A stretch of DNA of 64,000 bases. Origin: Bremia lactucae (Eukaryota; Oomycota; Peronosporomycetes; Peronosporales; Peronosporaceae). A program made the translations under genes and the position numbers. Shown piece by piece: positions 32,201 through 42,775 of this stretch (positions are counted from its first letter, which is position 1; each line of letters starts with the position of its first letter). A model generated the notes under the pieces. The model saw only the letters and a program-made list of their open reading frames with translations. It was not told the DNA's origin and did no database searches. The stretch is taken from positions 1,573,051-1,637,050 of the forward strand of contig NC_090615.1 in the NCBI RefSeq assembly GCF_004359215.1, read 5' to 3'.

Positions 32201-32948
32201 CAACTGGCGGCGTAGAATTAAACAAGACCTCTCCAGATCCTCTTCGACTTACTGCTACTCCAAATGGCCACGGCGTGAAGTGAACCTTGTAGTCGCTATC
32301 CTTATCCGAATCATCTTCGTCTCTTTTTTGACGTCGCACTGGTAGATCTGGCACTTCATACCGCGAAAACGCGGGATCGATTATACGAATACGCACTCGA
32401 CTCGATGTTTCGCGCACGACATTTAGTTCCAGTATCGGCACGTCGTTACCAAAAGGACCGCGACTTCCATGTCGCAATGCCAGTATTCCATGCCAGCCAT
32501 TCGACGTCTCATCCAAAGTCAACAGCTCGTATCCGTCGCTTAAAGGCTGATAGCACTCCTCGTCGTCATAACAGCAACCGGCTGACTCACAGGTATCAGC
32601 ATCCTTCACCAATTCTGCCGATGCAAATCTCGGGTTTCGGCACGCTAGACGCGATGGCTTGGCCACAAATTCACATTGTTCTTCCCTGGGAGGCTCTTCA
32701 TTAGCAAATGCACAGGGAATGCCTTCATTATCCAAGCTCCTCCAGCAACATCCTTGAGCAAGACACAGCTCCTCGGTCGGTTCTGGAAAATTGGCTTGTA
32801 AGGGGTAACAATCGACTCGCTTGATTGGGTCCTTTGCACACCTCGAAGATGCTGCTATAGCTGCAGCAGATGAAGATTCTACTGCATTACCAAGGGCACT
32901 GCTCAAGCCGATACAGGCCGACAACAGTATAACTTGAAGTCGGACCAT
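29283..32948 (-). CDS. GH31 alpha-glucosidase-like membrane protein with trefoil domains
   Basis: This is a single-exon gene. I chose the ATG at 32948 (codon 25 of a frame open from 33020) because it starts a clean signal peptide (MVRLQVILLSACIGLSSALG). Numbering below is from 33020. Two P-type trefoil domains follow (about 60-175: VDCYPLQ, GCCWRSL; GCCYDDEECY), then GH31 N-terminal beta-sandwich and barrel with a Ser/Asp-rich insert at about 540-620. The family hydrolyses terminal alpha-glucosides. The nucleophile motif, normally W-I/L-D-M-N-E, reads WLNMNEP (Asn670), and the acid/base motif, normally GHWLGDN, reads GHWLDND (Asn818). Both catalytic Asp therefore appear replaced. A single transmembrane segment (about 1211-1235) and RRRRRGYETV tail make it a type I membrane protein. 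It is divergent from the WDR91-like gene, sharing about 290 bp. Confidence 0.9.
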   Translation of the reverse strand: MVRLQVILLSACIGLSSALGNAVESSSAAAIAASSRCAKDPIKRVDCYPLQANFPEPTEELCLAQGCCWRSLDNEGIPCAFANEEPPREEQCEFVAKPSRLACRNPRFASAELVKDADTCESAGCCYDDEECYQPLSDGYELLTLDETSNGWHGILALRHGSRGPFGNDVPILELNVVRETSSRVRIRIIDPAFSRYEVPDLPVRRQKRDEDDSDKDSDYKVHFTPWPFGVAVSRRGSGEVLFNSTPPVEKEAQGKSFSGLVFENQFLEISTQLSVSEDDDEPILYGLGERLGPMRVHADKRGDLYPMFSRAPNTSAPAHFRRGGDNSYGVHPFVLQLKEGEYGNAHGIFMLSSNAMEVLARRSALTYRLTGGVIDIFIFSGSSPEDVIEQYTDVVGRPAMPPYWALGYHVGLRGEFVSVDKAMKVVNQLRMAGIPMEAYWQDLDYMADNGRALSLNESKISPQVLRAFIDELHFHSQYFICAQVPAITLQNTSSHIEDQGGNVAKYNTPMRKKPSPFTLAAHDSSGEDRDASHGEHGGVKRNGDMYESDSDSADRKQGKHSSSRCDEKSKRANEGDEQSWDPVVRGEELDVFVKGVNGERYAQKAFRSGWAVFVDFFHPQAARYWQEQLANFHKYVMPYDGLWLNMNEPSSSCDCALAAEDDICARICSKRPIIRDSHRDGEVFGFEKVDVPGDGGFIRTNDVNFPFDPYRQPFVPGQNEPSIGGHGNLNSATLPMAALHYSSLHYNLHSLYGHAQSVATRSALNSIVKKRTLLLSRSTFSGTGHYAGHWLDNDVASWEQLRLSISGTLQMNLLGVPLTGPNVCGSGGQSLTELCVRWHQAASFLPLLRNHADIDGKLIPEDFDADALNILRSTLLRRYRYLPYMYTLFYEASRSGKPVVRPLAFEFPNDKIAQKIEHQYLLGPALMISPVVHEGAISAEVYFPNVHWFDAHNGKLALGTATENNRRVSLLTPLSKLQVHLREGYVVPTQQPVTTTTLSRRGGFTLLAALSASKNSSAFGELYVDDGDSLSAIEDQRYSLMHYDVRQNSSGVVVFKCSFIFHGYDGPEMHADLNEIRLYGIHGEGFVANSSVDATLTLSSSASSSGQTAIKAEYFAQSEMLVLSRFNAAIGQEFYVKAIAKAAETKNGENEANSKAIGTNSSGKSEGEEGETEQKKPTKGSKKSKFSITSIVGIVVGCALLAAIVLVFLFRRRRRGYETV

Positions 32949-33240
32949 CACTCTTAACGTGTTGCTGTAGCTTTGAAACACGATGCCACGCAAAGCTGTA
33001 AATTGCGTTGTGAGTGACAACTAATTCATTTAGTGCAGCAATTTCAACGCCGGGTCGCAGACTTATTTCCTTGTCCACGCCTTCTCCTTCAAGGCCTAAC
33101 TGGCACGTCAATCCATCGGCCTTTGGTCTTTCATGTTTCGAACCGTGGGTTTATAGTGTGGTGTGTACCACACGTTTTTGTTATCTTGCGATTTGTATCC
33201 ATTATAAGTGCGCAACGCCACAATTAAAAGTAGGGGAAAC
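32949..33240. promoter_or_regulatory. Shared divergent promoter region
   Basis: About 290 bp separate the start codons of the GH31 gene (-) and the LisH/WD40 gene (+), so both promoters must lie here or in the longer GH31 frame. I see no motif I can name with confidence. Confidence 0.5.
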
Positions 33241-35873
33241 ATGGAACCACCGAACTTGCTGCCGCATGTAGACGAGCTGGTGATGGAATATCTCCTTTTT
33301 AGAGGATTTACTAAGGTACCGTCCACCCTTCAATGCTCTGTAATCCTCAAAGACCACGATATGTAACAAGATGAAAATGTCTCGTGCCATGCCAGAGCTT
33401 TCAAGTGTTTAGCGCAGAGCACAAGCGCGATCGTACCCGAGGCTTTGATGTGGAGCAAATTATCTCGCAATTGCTGGTTTGCGTGCAAACGTGCGTAAAT
33501 TTCGTGTTTTAAAAGGCGAGGTAGCTAATATTTCGTACAAAATGTCGTGTTGTATTGTCGATCGCAGTTATCAAATTGCAACCGTGCTGGAAACATGGCA
33601 ATTTTTAACGGCTCGATTCTTCAATCACTTGGATGCATCCTATGCATTGGTTAGTGTCTATTTACGAGCTAATTGTAGAATTGTATTGTCTGAAACCTCT
33701 TTGTCATGAATAAGACGCTGCAACAACTAGAGACGTCGCTGCTGAGACTCTACGTGGTCAATGCAATCAAGTGCGGACATCGGGAAAGAGCTGCCGAGTT
33801 TTTTCAGCTTCAGGCAGATAAACTAAATGCTTCTGTGGACGCTGGAGCGGGTGGATCTGATTCTTGGAGTCGCTGGTTCATCTTGCCTTACATCGAGCAC
33901 CCAGAAAACGATGCCTATTTTCAGATTTTCTTTGGACAACCGTGGCTCGAGGCATTTGTGGCATCTTTACGCAATTTTCTGTCTCTAGTCTTTCGAAATT
34001 TGCCATTACCGAAGCTTTTGGCTTTTCAGTTGGCTCGACTGGAAGAACCGTCGCTAAAATTGAGGCTGAAAGTGAGTCAGTCCGAAGCTACGAGACTGAG
34101 ACTTTATAATACAGAAGCCAACACCAAAATTAAAAAGTTGGAGGAGGCAGGGCGACAATTGTACTCGATTCTTCGAACGATGGTGCAGCACAGCTTTATG
34201 GATCAATTTTCGGTGTCTTTACCTAATTTAGTCGATCCAGCGAATGATCGGGGTAAAAACAGGAGTCGCAGTCGCAGTTATGGCGCAATGGCAGCGAGTG
34301 TTGGGCTTTCGCATAAGCAAATGATAGAGATTGAAGAACTTTTTGGGTTTCACAGGGAAGACGACCTACAGAACAATTTGAATGCTCCTATTGACCCGCG
34401 AGATATGCCACGAGTAGCCGAAGTTTATCTCCCACTTAATGAATTGAGCGACGACGAAGGAATAGGCTCGTACGACGAAATATCAGTAGACGCAGCAATA
34501 CTGGAAAAGAAGCTTATATCCCCTATTTTTTCTCCAATCACGACATCTTCAAGATCTCTTGTTGGTGATACCGGAACGCTTGCTGACTCCAGCTGTAATC
34601 CCATAAAACCGACCTCTTGGTCAGCTACATGCAGTGGTTCTGACGAGATAAAAGACAATGCTCGGGCTTCTCTGATTCGTGAGTTCAACATGCTTAACGA
34701 TTGGAAACCGACACAGTCAGTGATGACTGCAAGAAGTCGCTTCTCATCCGACGGAGAATTTCTTGCCATTGCAAAGCTTGGTAATAATCAAATTGACATA
34801 TGGCGCGCGAACCCTGCAGCATTTTCACGCGTATCCACTATCCAATTACCGGCGAGATTAATTAGTCTCAATTGGCTGGGTCCAGGCCCGAAAAAACAGG
34901 TGCGATGTTGTTTTGTGCTCCTACGCCATTGTCTCTATCTTTACATTTAGCTTTGTGTCAATTGTAGCTTCTTGCATGCACCATTGAACACGGGGAGACA
35001 ATGCTATGGGATTCTGACGGACAGGAAGTAATCTCGTGCCCACCAAATGAAGACAACCTGCAGATTCAACAGCTCATGTGTGCTCGAGGTGCGCCTATTG
35101 CCGCATGTCTGTTTACTAGTCGTGATGAAGAGGACAACGCACTGCAACAAATTCTTGTGTTGCATGGAGGAATGGAGGAACCGATGCAGGATTATATGCC
35201 GATGGAAGATAAACAGCTTACCTGTATTGCATGGAACAATGAGGGCAATGTGCTTATTACCGGAAGCCGGACGGGCGAAATTGAATTTATAGATGTAATT
35301 CGCCCTGAGCGGATACATCGCTGCAGCCTTATCTCCTGCAAAGACGGCACACACATTGATGGGGGCAATTTGGCAGCGATTTGCTTGTCACCGGATGGAG
35401 AATCGATGCTGAGTGTACATGAACGGTGTAATTTGGTAAGGGAATGGTCTGTCGCGTCCATTTTGGCAGCTGTCGCATCTCCAGTTGACGCGGCAAACGA
35501 TTCCAGAGGAAGTATAGTCAATGTCACGCCATCTTTAACACGAACGTACGAAATGGACAAGCCGTTGTCGTCGATCAGTGCGGAGGTGGATAGTACGATT
35601 CGCTTTTGTGACGTTGCAAATTATTTCATCGTGGCCGATTCCTCTTCTCTCCACGTATTTAAGGTATAGCTTTAAGCTTTTTTGGTAACTCATTCCTGCT
35701 AATCACACACTTTGTGCAACTCCCAGCGTGGTGAAAAGCATGCTATTTCTAGTCTACTTCCAAATCAAGCAGCCATTGCGGATCTCGATTGGCACCCGAC
35801 CCTACATCTGTGTTGCTCTGCGAACCAGGATGGAGCCATTTCACTATGGAATTTTAAAGCAGCTGACAACTGA
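33241..35873 (+). CDS. WDR91-like LisH/WD40 protein
   Basis: Six exons by splice and frame: 33241-33315, 33396-33490, 33568-33649, 33715-34899, 34968-35665, and about 35729-35873. The start gives MEPPNLLPHVDELVMEYLLF. The first splice joins RGFTK to SFQVFSAEHKRD, completing a LisH dimerisation motif. A helical region (ETWQFLTARFFNHLDASYAL), a coiled coil (EANTKIKKLEEAGRQLY) and WD40 repeats (FSSDGEFLAIAKLGNNQIDI, LTCIAWNNEGNVLITGSRTG) follow, ending in HPTLHLCCSANQDGAISLWN. WDR91 homologues act on endosomes in Rab7/PI3P control. That role is inferred from domain order. The exon boundaries are predicted from GT-AG sites only. Confidence 0.8.
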
Positions 35874-35945
35874 AGTGCGATGCGCAACCTTAAACAGTTA
35901 AATAAGAATTTTGTCAGCGGCTTACTTAGCAGCGCCAACTGACCT

Positions 35946-36384
35946 ATGAACACAAGCAATACCCAGAGAGAGGCGTGCGGCAATCGCGTGTGTATGAGGA
36001 TAATTTACTCTCGACGGCTTACCCCAGAGGAAGCTTTTAGCAAGCGTCTCGAATCTCGCCTTCAAAATCTATTGAGACATCAACACACCGGTACGTCATC
36101 GCTATGTAGCAACAAATGCAATACGCTAGTGAATAGATCGAGATCTTAAACTGACAATCGACATTTGAAAATATGTTTTTGTTTACAAGGCACGCAGGCA
36201 ACGAGTCGTCGAGGCAATATCGTACGGGCTATGTTTTCCGTATGCACACAACGCCGTCACCTCAGAGGTCCAGCTTTAAGCAATTCTAGTATTGCCCATG
36301 ACTCAAGAGCCAGATTGCCGCCTGAACTCACGCCTAAAATTCGTCTACGCGCAATGCAGACTCTTGCCACTGTCATACCGTGGT
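35946..36384 (+). CDS. Putative two-exon hypothetical protein
   Basis: An ATG at 35946 opens a frame (RRLTPEEAFSKRLESRLQNL) that can splice from 36090 (GTACGT donor) to 36190 (TTTACAAG acceptor) and continue (IVRAMFSVCTQRRHLRGPAL) to a stop at 36382-36384. I do not recognise the product. It lies only 72 bp after the previous stop, so it could be a small gene, a gene remnant or chance. Confidence 0.3.
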
Positions 36385-37027
36385 AATGTTCTCAAGAGGC
36401 CAAATTGATGGACCAAGCGATTCGAAGACGAACGGTATGCGGCAATTGCATGTCGAGGTGAATTTATGCTGCAGCCGACATCAAAATTGTTGGTAAGCTA
36501 CTTACAGGAGCATAGTCGTTCAAATACTTGCCGTCAGTAAAATCTTAGTCAGCAAAGGGCACGATTTAAATTCTGGTGATTATTGATGTTTGGTCGGCAA
36601 GGGCACGATATACTTTAGTAAGAGCATGCATCAAATCGCTGCATATTAAAATTATCAATTAAATTTGCAATTTATTAATAATGTTTAATGGAAGGATTAT
36701 AAGCTGAGTAAATCTCGCAAAATTAAAAATAATGCTCATCCTTAATGACCTGCTTGCTAGGCCACAAGTTGCACTCGCGCATCTGTGTTACGATGTCGGT
36801 AAATTGCATACATAAGAAATATAAAACAAGTTTGCTGCGCTGAGATTATGTAAAAGAATCGTTGACACGACACATTCGAAATAAACATGACTGTCCTACC
36901 TAATTGAACTCGAGGTCGAGGTGTGCTTTCCTTTTGCTAATTGCTCTTACATCAGATCAGAGAACCTTATTTTATTATGGATTAAAACGTTTGGCTGCTA
37001 AATTCCGGCAAGTTAACAGCGTCAGAA
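36385..37027. other. Intergenic, nothing recognised
   Basis: No supported gene, RNA or repeat is seen. AT-rich stretches near 36640-36740 look like ordinary intergenic sequence. Confidence 0.5.
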
Positions 37028-37699
37028 TTAGTGCTCCTCATTTTCGCAGTGCTCTTTGTAAGCATCCTCGCCCAGCAAATCATCCAAATCCTTGACTTCG
37101 TCAAGCTGAAAAACGACAATTTACCACAGTCACACAAAAATTGTGCGTAAACTCAATGTATAAGCTGCTACACACCTCTACTTTAATAAACCAGCCGCCG
37201 GCCATGGGCTCTTCATTAACAAGACTCGGATTTTCCGCTAGCTCCTGCACCAAAAAATCATCAACTACAATTCTCCCATACATTCTTTACAAATGTAGTT
37301 AACCTCATTTACGGCTGTGACAGTGCCCGAGGCGGGGGTGTACACGTCGCTAGCAGCTTTGACAGACTCTACGGCACCAAATGCGTCGCTTCGCAACCAA
37401 TAATATGATACATAAACGTCACAAGTGTAATATTGTGTCACCCACTGCCAGCAAGGCACGTACCCTTTACTAAGCTTGTCACCCACTGCCGGTAAATCCA
37501 CATACACGACATCACCCAAGGAGTTTTGGGCAAAATCGGTGATTCCAATCGTGCCCTGCTTGCCGTTTACGGTCACGTACTCGTGCTGCGGCGTATACTT
37601 GGTAGATAAGAAAGCAACACCAAAACGATGCTGCGTCGAGGGAGAAGCTGACTTAATAGCGCGTGCGCGGAAAGTCTGCGAGAGGACTCTGAAAGCCAT
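37028..37699 (-). CDS. GCSH: Glycine cleavage system H protein
   Basis: Four exons: 37464-37699, 37314-37388, 37176-37244, 37028-37105. Splicing gives an N-terminal mitochondrial targeting sequence rich in Arg/Ser ([20 protein letters not shown]), then [40 protein letters not shown], and across the first junction [20 protein letters not shown] with the lipoylated Lys in ESVKAASDV. The end is [20 protein letters not shown] and [17 protein letters not shown]. The protein shuttles the aminomethyl group between P, T and L proteins in the mitochondrial glycine decarboxylase complex. About 160 bp separate its start from the divergent pseudouridine synthase gene. Confidence 0.93.
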
Positions 37700-37855
37700 G
37701 GATGGTGGGTGTCCCTTATAATCGATGAGCTGTGTGCCTTCTTGTCGACGAGTGAAATTGTTTATTATCTAGTCTTCCACTTTCAAGTCATAGAATAGTA
37801 AATAAAGGCTATATATCACAACGTGTTTCAAAGCCTACTTTATTCTTGTCAATCC

Positions 37856-39803
37856 ATGCTGCTGCGCTATGCATCGCATCCAGCGGCTCGCACAGCTTTG
37901 CGCAGCACGTTTTGTCGCAGAATTGCCACAGCATCAGACGTGGCAAATGACACTATGACGGGTCAACACTGTGTGGACCAAGCTAATGCCGCATCCACCA
38001 AGCTGGTAAAGCGTAAAGTGGCCATTGTAGGTGGCTTCATGGGGTGTGACTACTATGGGCTCCAGCTTAACGATAACGTGAAGACAATTGAGGACGAGAT
38101 ACGTCGCGCCATTTTAAAAGCCGGTGCAATGCGCGATTCGAACTTTGAAAATCTTAATAAAATTGGCTGGGCACGCAGCAGCCGAACGGATAAGGGCGTA
38201 CATGCAGGTTGCATCGTGGTGCGTGCTACACTGAGAAATTGTCGTTTTGTCAACATTTTGACTTGCTTAATCAATGCAGTTCTCTGGTAAGTTGCTAATT
38301 GATGAAGAAAATAGTGTGGACCCAATCTCAGGTCGCGTTGTCGGGCTGAAGGACGCACTAAACGCCTCACTGCCTGAAAACATACGCGTATTTTCCTGCA
38401 CAAGAGTTAATAAAAGCTTTTCTGCGCGTAAGAATTGTGTCTTGCGCGAGTACGAGTATTTCCTGCCGCTTTCTTTCTTGAAAAAAAGCATGATCGAAAT
38501 GAAAGAAGAAGATTTTGACATTGACAGTACTGTTGCCGAATTTTGTCTTGCCCTACGCCGTTACGAAGGAGTGCACGACTTTCATAACTTTACCCGCTCA
38601 AGATCCTATTTTTATAAGGTACAAGAGAAAAAAAAGCTCTATAAAGCTCCAAGTCGAAGTGAAGCGGAGGTCGAGGCACTTGACGACGGCGAAATCACTG
38701 ACGAGGGCACCGAGTTGGACGAACCCGTACCTACCGATTCTTACAATGCTTCAAGCCAATTTGAAGATGAAGAAGGTCTTACCCGCAAGCCGTTGAATCG
38801 TCATCGTCGCTCAATTTACTCATGCTCAGGCAGTCTTGTTACAAATTTTCATAGCGAACCACATCTGCGCGTTCGCATCGTTGGTCAGGCCTTTTTGCTG
38901 AACCAAATTCGCTGTATGATCGGTGGCGCTTTGGCTGTTGCGACCAAGGGCTTGTCTCGAGTTATGTTTGATGCTGCATTGTGTAAGTTACCACTGCTCT
39001 TCTCTCATGCAGCTACGCGCCAAATTTTTTAACTCGATAGAAATGCTACTGGTTCAGTGACGAGATATACAGTGCGCGTTCCAATTGCTCCGGCGGAAGG
39101 ACTTGTGCTTTTAAGTTGCTCATTTGGAGGAAAACTTCACACGGTTTCATTGCATGAGGACTCCAACACGCATCTTGCGAAAGAACGCAAGGATTTAAAA
39201 CACCGGATTCTTTTAAATTCCAGTGAGGACGACGAGATGAGGAAATTTCGAGAGGAAGTAATTTACAAGCAAGTTGGTAGCAGCTGGAAGATGGAAGACG
39301 AGGTAATAGACAGATGGCGCATCTATCTTGAGCGCTGCTACGAGGCTAATAAGCGCCTGGACGAAAAAGAGCTGGCTGCTATGTTGTACGAGCTCGATCT
39401 CGAAAAAGTTGCGACGAAAAACAAGAACCAGGCTTTTGTGAAGCAAAACCGCATCGATCTCGCCGAGACGGGGCGCCAGGGTGCATTGCTTCCAAAGCAA
39501 TTCTCAACGCAGCTGTGCCTCCGGTACAGCGTGGCACCAGGGATCTTTACGGCGGATTTGCGTCGTGCGGTCACACATGTGAGTTTAGTTGGAGTGAAGG
39601 GATAGTCATGCCATTCTAATGCGTGTGATTTTGTGGTCCTTTGTTTTGTTCATCAATAGCATTTAAAAGCCGGCAAAATCCTTCTTGGCGCCGACGAGCA
39701 CGAAATCATGACTTACATTGACAATTACGGCCCCGAGAACCTCGCGAGGGAAGGCCGAAACCTGCGCCTTAGCATTCAATCCTCTGCACAAAATAGAGAT
39801 TGA
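37856..39803 (+). CDS. TruA/Pus1-type tRNA pseudouridine synthase with C-terminal extension
   Basis: Four exons: 37856-38218, 38280-38982, 39058-39578, 39660-39803. The chosen ATG gives MLLRYASHPAARTALRSTFC, an Arg-rich presequence suggesting mitochondrial import. The core has VAIVGGFMGCDYYGLQLN, the catalytic Asp in RSSRTDKGVHAG, and RVFSCTRVNKSFSARKNC, YEYFLPL, GVHDFHNFT, HLRVRIVGQAFLLNQIRCMI. A Glu/Asp-rich insert (ALDDGEITDEGTELDE) precedes the last core part. After VPIAPAEGLVLLSCSFG about 200 further residues follow (WRIYLERCYEANKRLDEKEL; HHLKAGKILLGADEHEIMTY) that I do not know from the family. Enzymes of this type isomerise uridines in tRNAs. The third-exon acceptor has alternatives. 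Confidence 0.85.
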
Positions 39804-39917
39804 AAATAAATATGATTTTGAAGGGTATATAAGATTGTGTCCTTTGTAAGACCAAAATTGTAAAAAGTGCCCTTACATTCAATTCATCTCGTTCTCGCGA
39901 TCGCAGTGCTTCTTACC

Positions 39918-41559
39918 ATGGTGAGGAAATATCAATAGCGATGGTAGTCAATGAAGGTCACGGCGTTAAGGTGTGAATTTTGTTGCAAATAGTTTGGAGG
40001 CTTTGGAGGAGAGGGTAACCCTTTCGGGGTTCAGTTTAACTTTAATAACTTTCCGCAGCGGTGCGTGCCTAAATGTAACCATGGATAGAGCTCGTAGCAT
40101 TAAACGAGTCTTCTACCTGTTGCCCAGATTTGACGAGCACTACCGCGTATACCCAATGTCGTTCTGTGACAAGGCGCATCTAGAAGATGGTGACAAGAGT
40201 ACGTATATGCGACACAAGAAAATCTTTTTAGCTCTCCAACTTACAGTCCACCACTGCATGATGCATCGATAGTTTTGCTACCGCCCTCGGCTCTTGAAAC
40301 ACTAGGTACTAAGCATATAAATGCCGGATGAATGTAGCTGACCGGGTAATATTTGGTTTTCTCGCTTTTCATCGTCTTCTTCGTGGTCAGCCCGTTTGCA
40401 TATCGAGTATCCAATGCTATTTAAAGTGACTAACGAAGGGGTTGAGCGCTTTTCGCACTGCGGTGTGCTGGAATTTAGTGCTCCTGAGGGAAGTTGCTAC
40501 ATGCCGTACTGGGTACGATTTGCGTTAATACGCGAGACGTGAGGTGTCGGTGATATTAATCACTCTCTCAATGCCTGTAATTTTTTTGTGTATTTTTTTG
40601 TATAGATGATGCAAAACCTTTTTGTAAAGGAAGGAGGGATTCTTAATATTCGAAATGTGTCGCTGCCTAAGGCTACGTTTGTAAAATTACGACCACAGTC
40701 TCAGGATTTTTTGGATGTTTCCAACCCGCGCGCTGTGTGCGTTACCTTCTTCAAATTGATATATGTGCTGCGTGCTAACATTGAACGATTCTTGTGCAGC
40801 TTGGAAGGCTCGCTCCGAAAGTTTTCATGTTTAACGGTGGGCGACACGATTTGTCTTATGTACAACAATAAAAATTTTATGCTGGACGTCCGTGAGGTGA
40901 AGCCTGCGCCTGCTGCCTGTATTATTGAGACTGATTGTGAGGTAGATTTTGAGCCACCGGCTGATTATGTCCCTCCAAAGCCGTCCCCTGCAGCAGCTGG
41001 GGTAGCTACAACTGTTCCATCGGACCTTCCCTATGGAGGTAATAGATAACGCGTTTGAAAGCAGCTCTGTGCTAATAGGCAGTATTATATTCGATCAGGT
41101 GTTCCAACAATGAAAGCAGAAGATATTAAGCCAGCACGCGTTGGTGGTGCTGGGTTTGGTAGCGGATTACGGCTTAAGAAAAATGATGAAAAATGTCTAA
41201 CCGATCCAGCTGCTCTTCGTGCCACACGCCTTCGTAAATATGAAGCGTTTCATGGCACTGGCCACTCGCTTAGTGGTAAGACATCCGCATTCAGCAGCGT
41301 TTCTACTGGCGACTCGAGTCCAAAACGAAGTAGCAATGGCAAAAATATTCACAGCAATAGCTCCAGTAGCATTCATGGTAACACAAATGGTAAATCAAGC
41401 ACAACTCCACAAACCAAAAAGGTTTCCATGAGCTATCGCCTTAATGGCGAGGTAGTAAATGTTGCTGATAAAGGAGAGGCTAATGACGAAGAGAAGAAAG
41501 AGAATGAAGAACACGAGGGTGTCGTTCCATTTCAAGGAAAAGGGCGGCGGTTGAGATAG
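39918..41559 (+). CDS. UFD1: Ubiquitin fusion degradation protein UFD1
   Basis: Eight exons by GT-AG sites and frame: 39918-39920, 39993-40060, 40128-40198, 40273-40305, 40391-40512, 40606-40736, 40800-41038, 41099-41559. The first holds only the ATG. The product begins [13 protein letters not shown], then [45 protein letters not shown]-like [68 protein letters not shown] and [16 protein letters not shown], all hallmarks of the UFD1 double-psi/beta-barrel domain. UFD1 with NPL4 recruits ubiquitylated substrates to Cdc48/p97. The C-terminus is low complexity (Ser/Asn, Glu/Lys), with a [11 protein letters not shown] stretch. Confidence 0.92.
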
Positions 41560-41764
41560 ATGTTGAGGCACGTGAGCGGTTATAAACGAAAAGTAGTGAC
41601 ATGTTCGAGCTGGTTTAACCGTTCTGCTATCGAAAAATTGACACACTCAATCACAAGTTTTTCATTCGCAAAGCAAATTTCTTTCCAATGACACTTGATT
41701 GAATTCTCATTCTATTCGCTTGGTTATGTAATGCTACTACGCGAACGATATTTAGTATTTGTGG

Positions 41765-42775
41765 TCAATTGTCAGCTAGTGCAACCAGAACATTCCCTGT
41801 AACTTTTGTTCGTCGAATTAATCCACACCCCTCCATATCAACCAGATGAAACTCGATATTAAAAGGCGAACTCTTTAGCCTAAGCTTTTTTAGTTGGAGC
41901 TCGTGCATCTCTTTGTACTTTGTGCGCTTTAACGTACGCTGAATCAGCGCCCGTGACTTACTAACAGCCGATACAAGTTTTCCCATTCCTGGAACAGAAA
42001 AAGAAAATACTATTGCATCGAGACGAGTTGTTGGGAGCAAAAACCCAAGCCGTTGGATTTGTCTTCAATACAGTATGCACGCTACGTTATTAGACGATTT
42101 TGAAGCGACATTGCTTCAGTAGATATGCCCGCGTACCCGATTAAAGAATGAGTTTGCAGTAAGTTCGCACCATCTACACCTTCATTCATTATCGATATGA
42201 ATACATCCATTGGCACTGTCGATAAAGAAGCTAGTTTTGGAAGTGCTTGTCTGTATGCGGCCATCGCCTTGAGCTTGACCGATAAAGAAGAATTCATCGG
42301 ATGTTGACGTATTTGCTCGCGAAATACATCCTCGTACGTCTTAACCTTGGCAAGATAGTCTTCTACACGTATAATTGCCCTATCTTCCGAGCCCGTTGAC
42401 ACCTTCAACGTTATTAGTTTGCCAATGCTTCGCAGTCGATGCACCTATAAACTTTGCCAGTCAATGAATTCTAACATTAAAGCGATACAAGCAAATTTTA
42501 CATTTTGATCGATGAACGTTCGATTTGGTAAGATTGTGTATCTGCAAGCGAAATCAATATTTTGAAAAAAACCATCAACTCTATTGTCATAATTACAATT
42601 GGTGCCAGAGTAGTATCGGGGGCAACCCCTGTGCTGCAAAAGCATCGGCGTTGCGGTTCAGGAGCAACTGGATGGATGACATGGTATCGTCAAAGAAGTT
42701 AGTAGAAGCATCAGCATCCCATTCTGCGTCAACTTCCTCAATCTGTGCTTGCTTGCGCTTGCGCTGCCGTCGCAT
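41765..42775 (-). CDS. Unrecognised four-exon gene
   Basis: Predicted exons: 42627-42775, 42502-42541, 42096-42444, 41765-41988. The start is MRRQRKRKQAQIEEVDAEWD. Splicing joins AAQG to YTILPNRTFIDQN, then VHRLRSIGKLITLKVSTGSE, VKTYEDVFREQIRQHPMNSS, LSTVPMDVFISIMNEGVDGA, and finally RMGKLVSAVSKSRALIQRTL and IEFHLVDMEGCGLIRRTKVT. The product is about 250 residues, mostly helical in appearance, with a basic start and no signal peptide or membrane segment. I do not recognise the family. Continuous frames across all four junctions support the model. Its 3' end faces the UFD1 3' end 205 bp away. Confidence 0.6.

Noticed and set aside
32949..33020. Start of the GH31 protein at 33020
   Set aside because: The upstream 24 codons would bury the signal peptide. 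The ATG at 32948 starts it cleanly. Transcript data would decide.
37823..37855. GTG start for the pseudouridine synthase
   Set aside because: The frame is open upstream, but the first ATG (37856) gives a better mitochondrial presequence. GTG initiation is not expected here.
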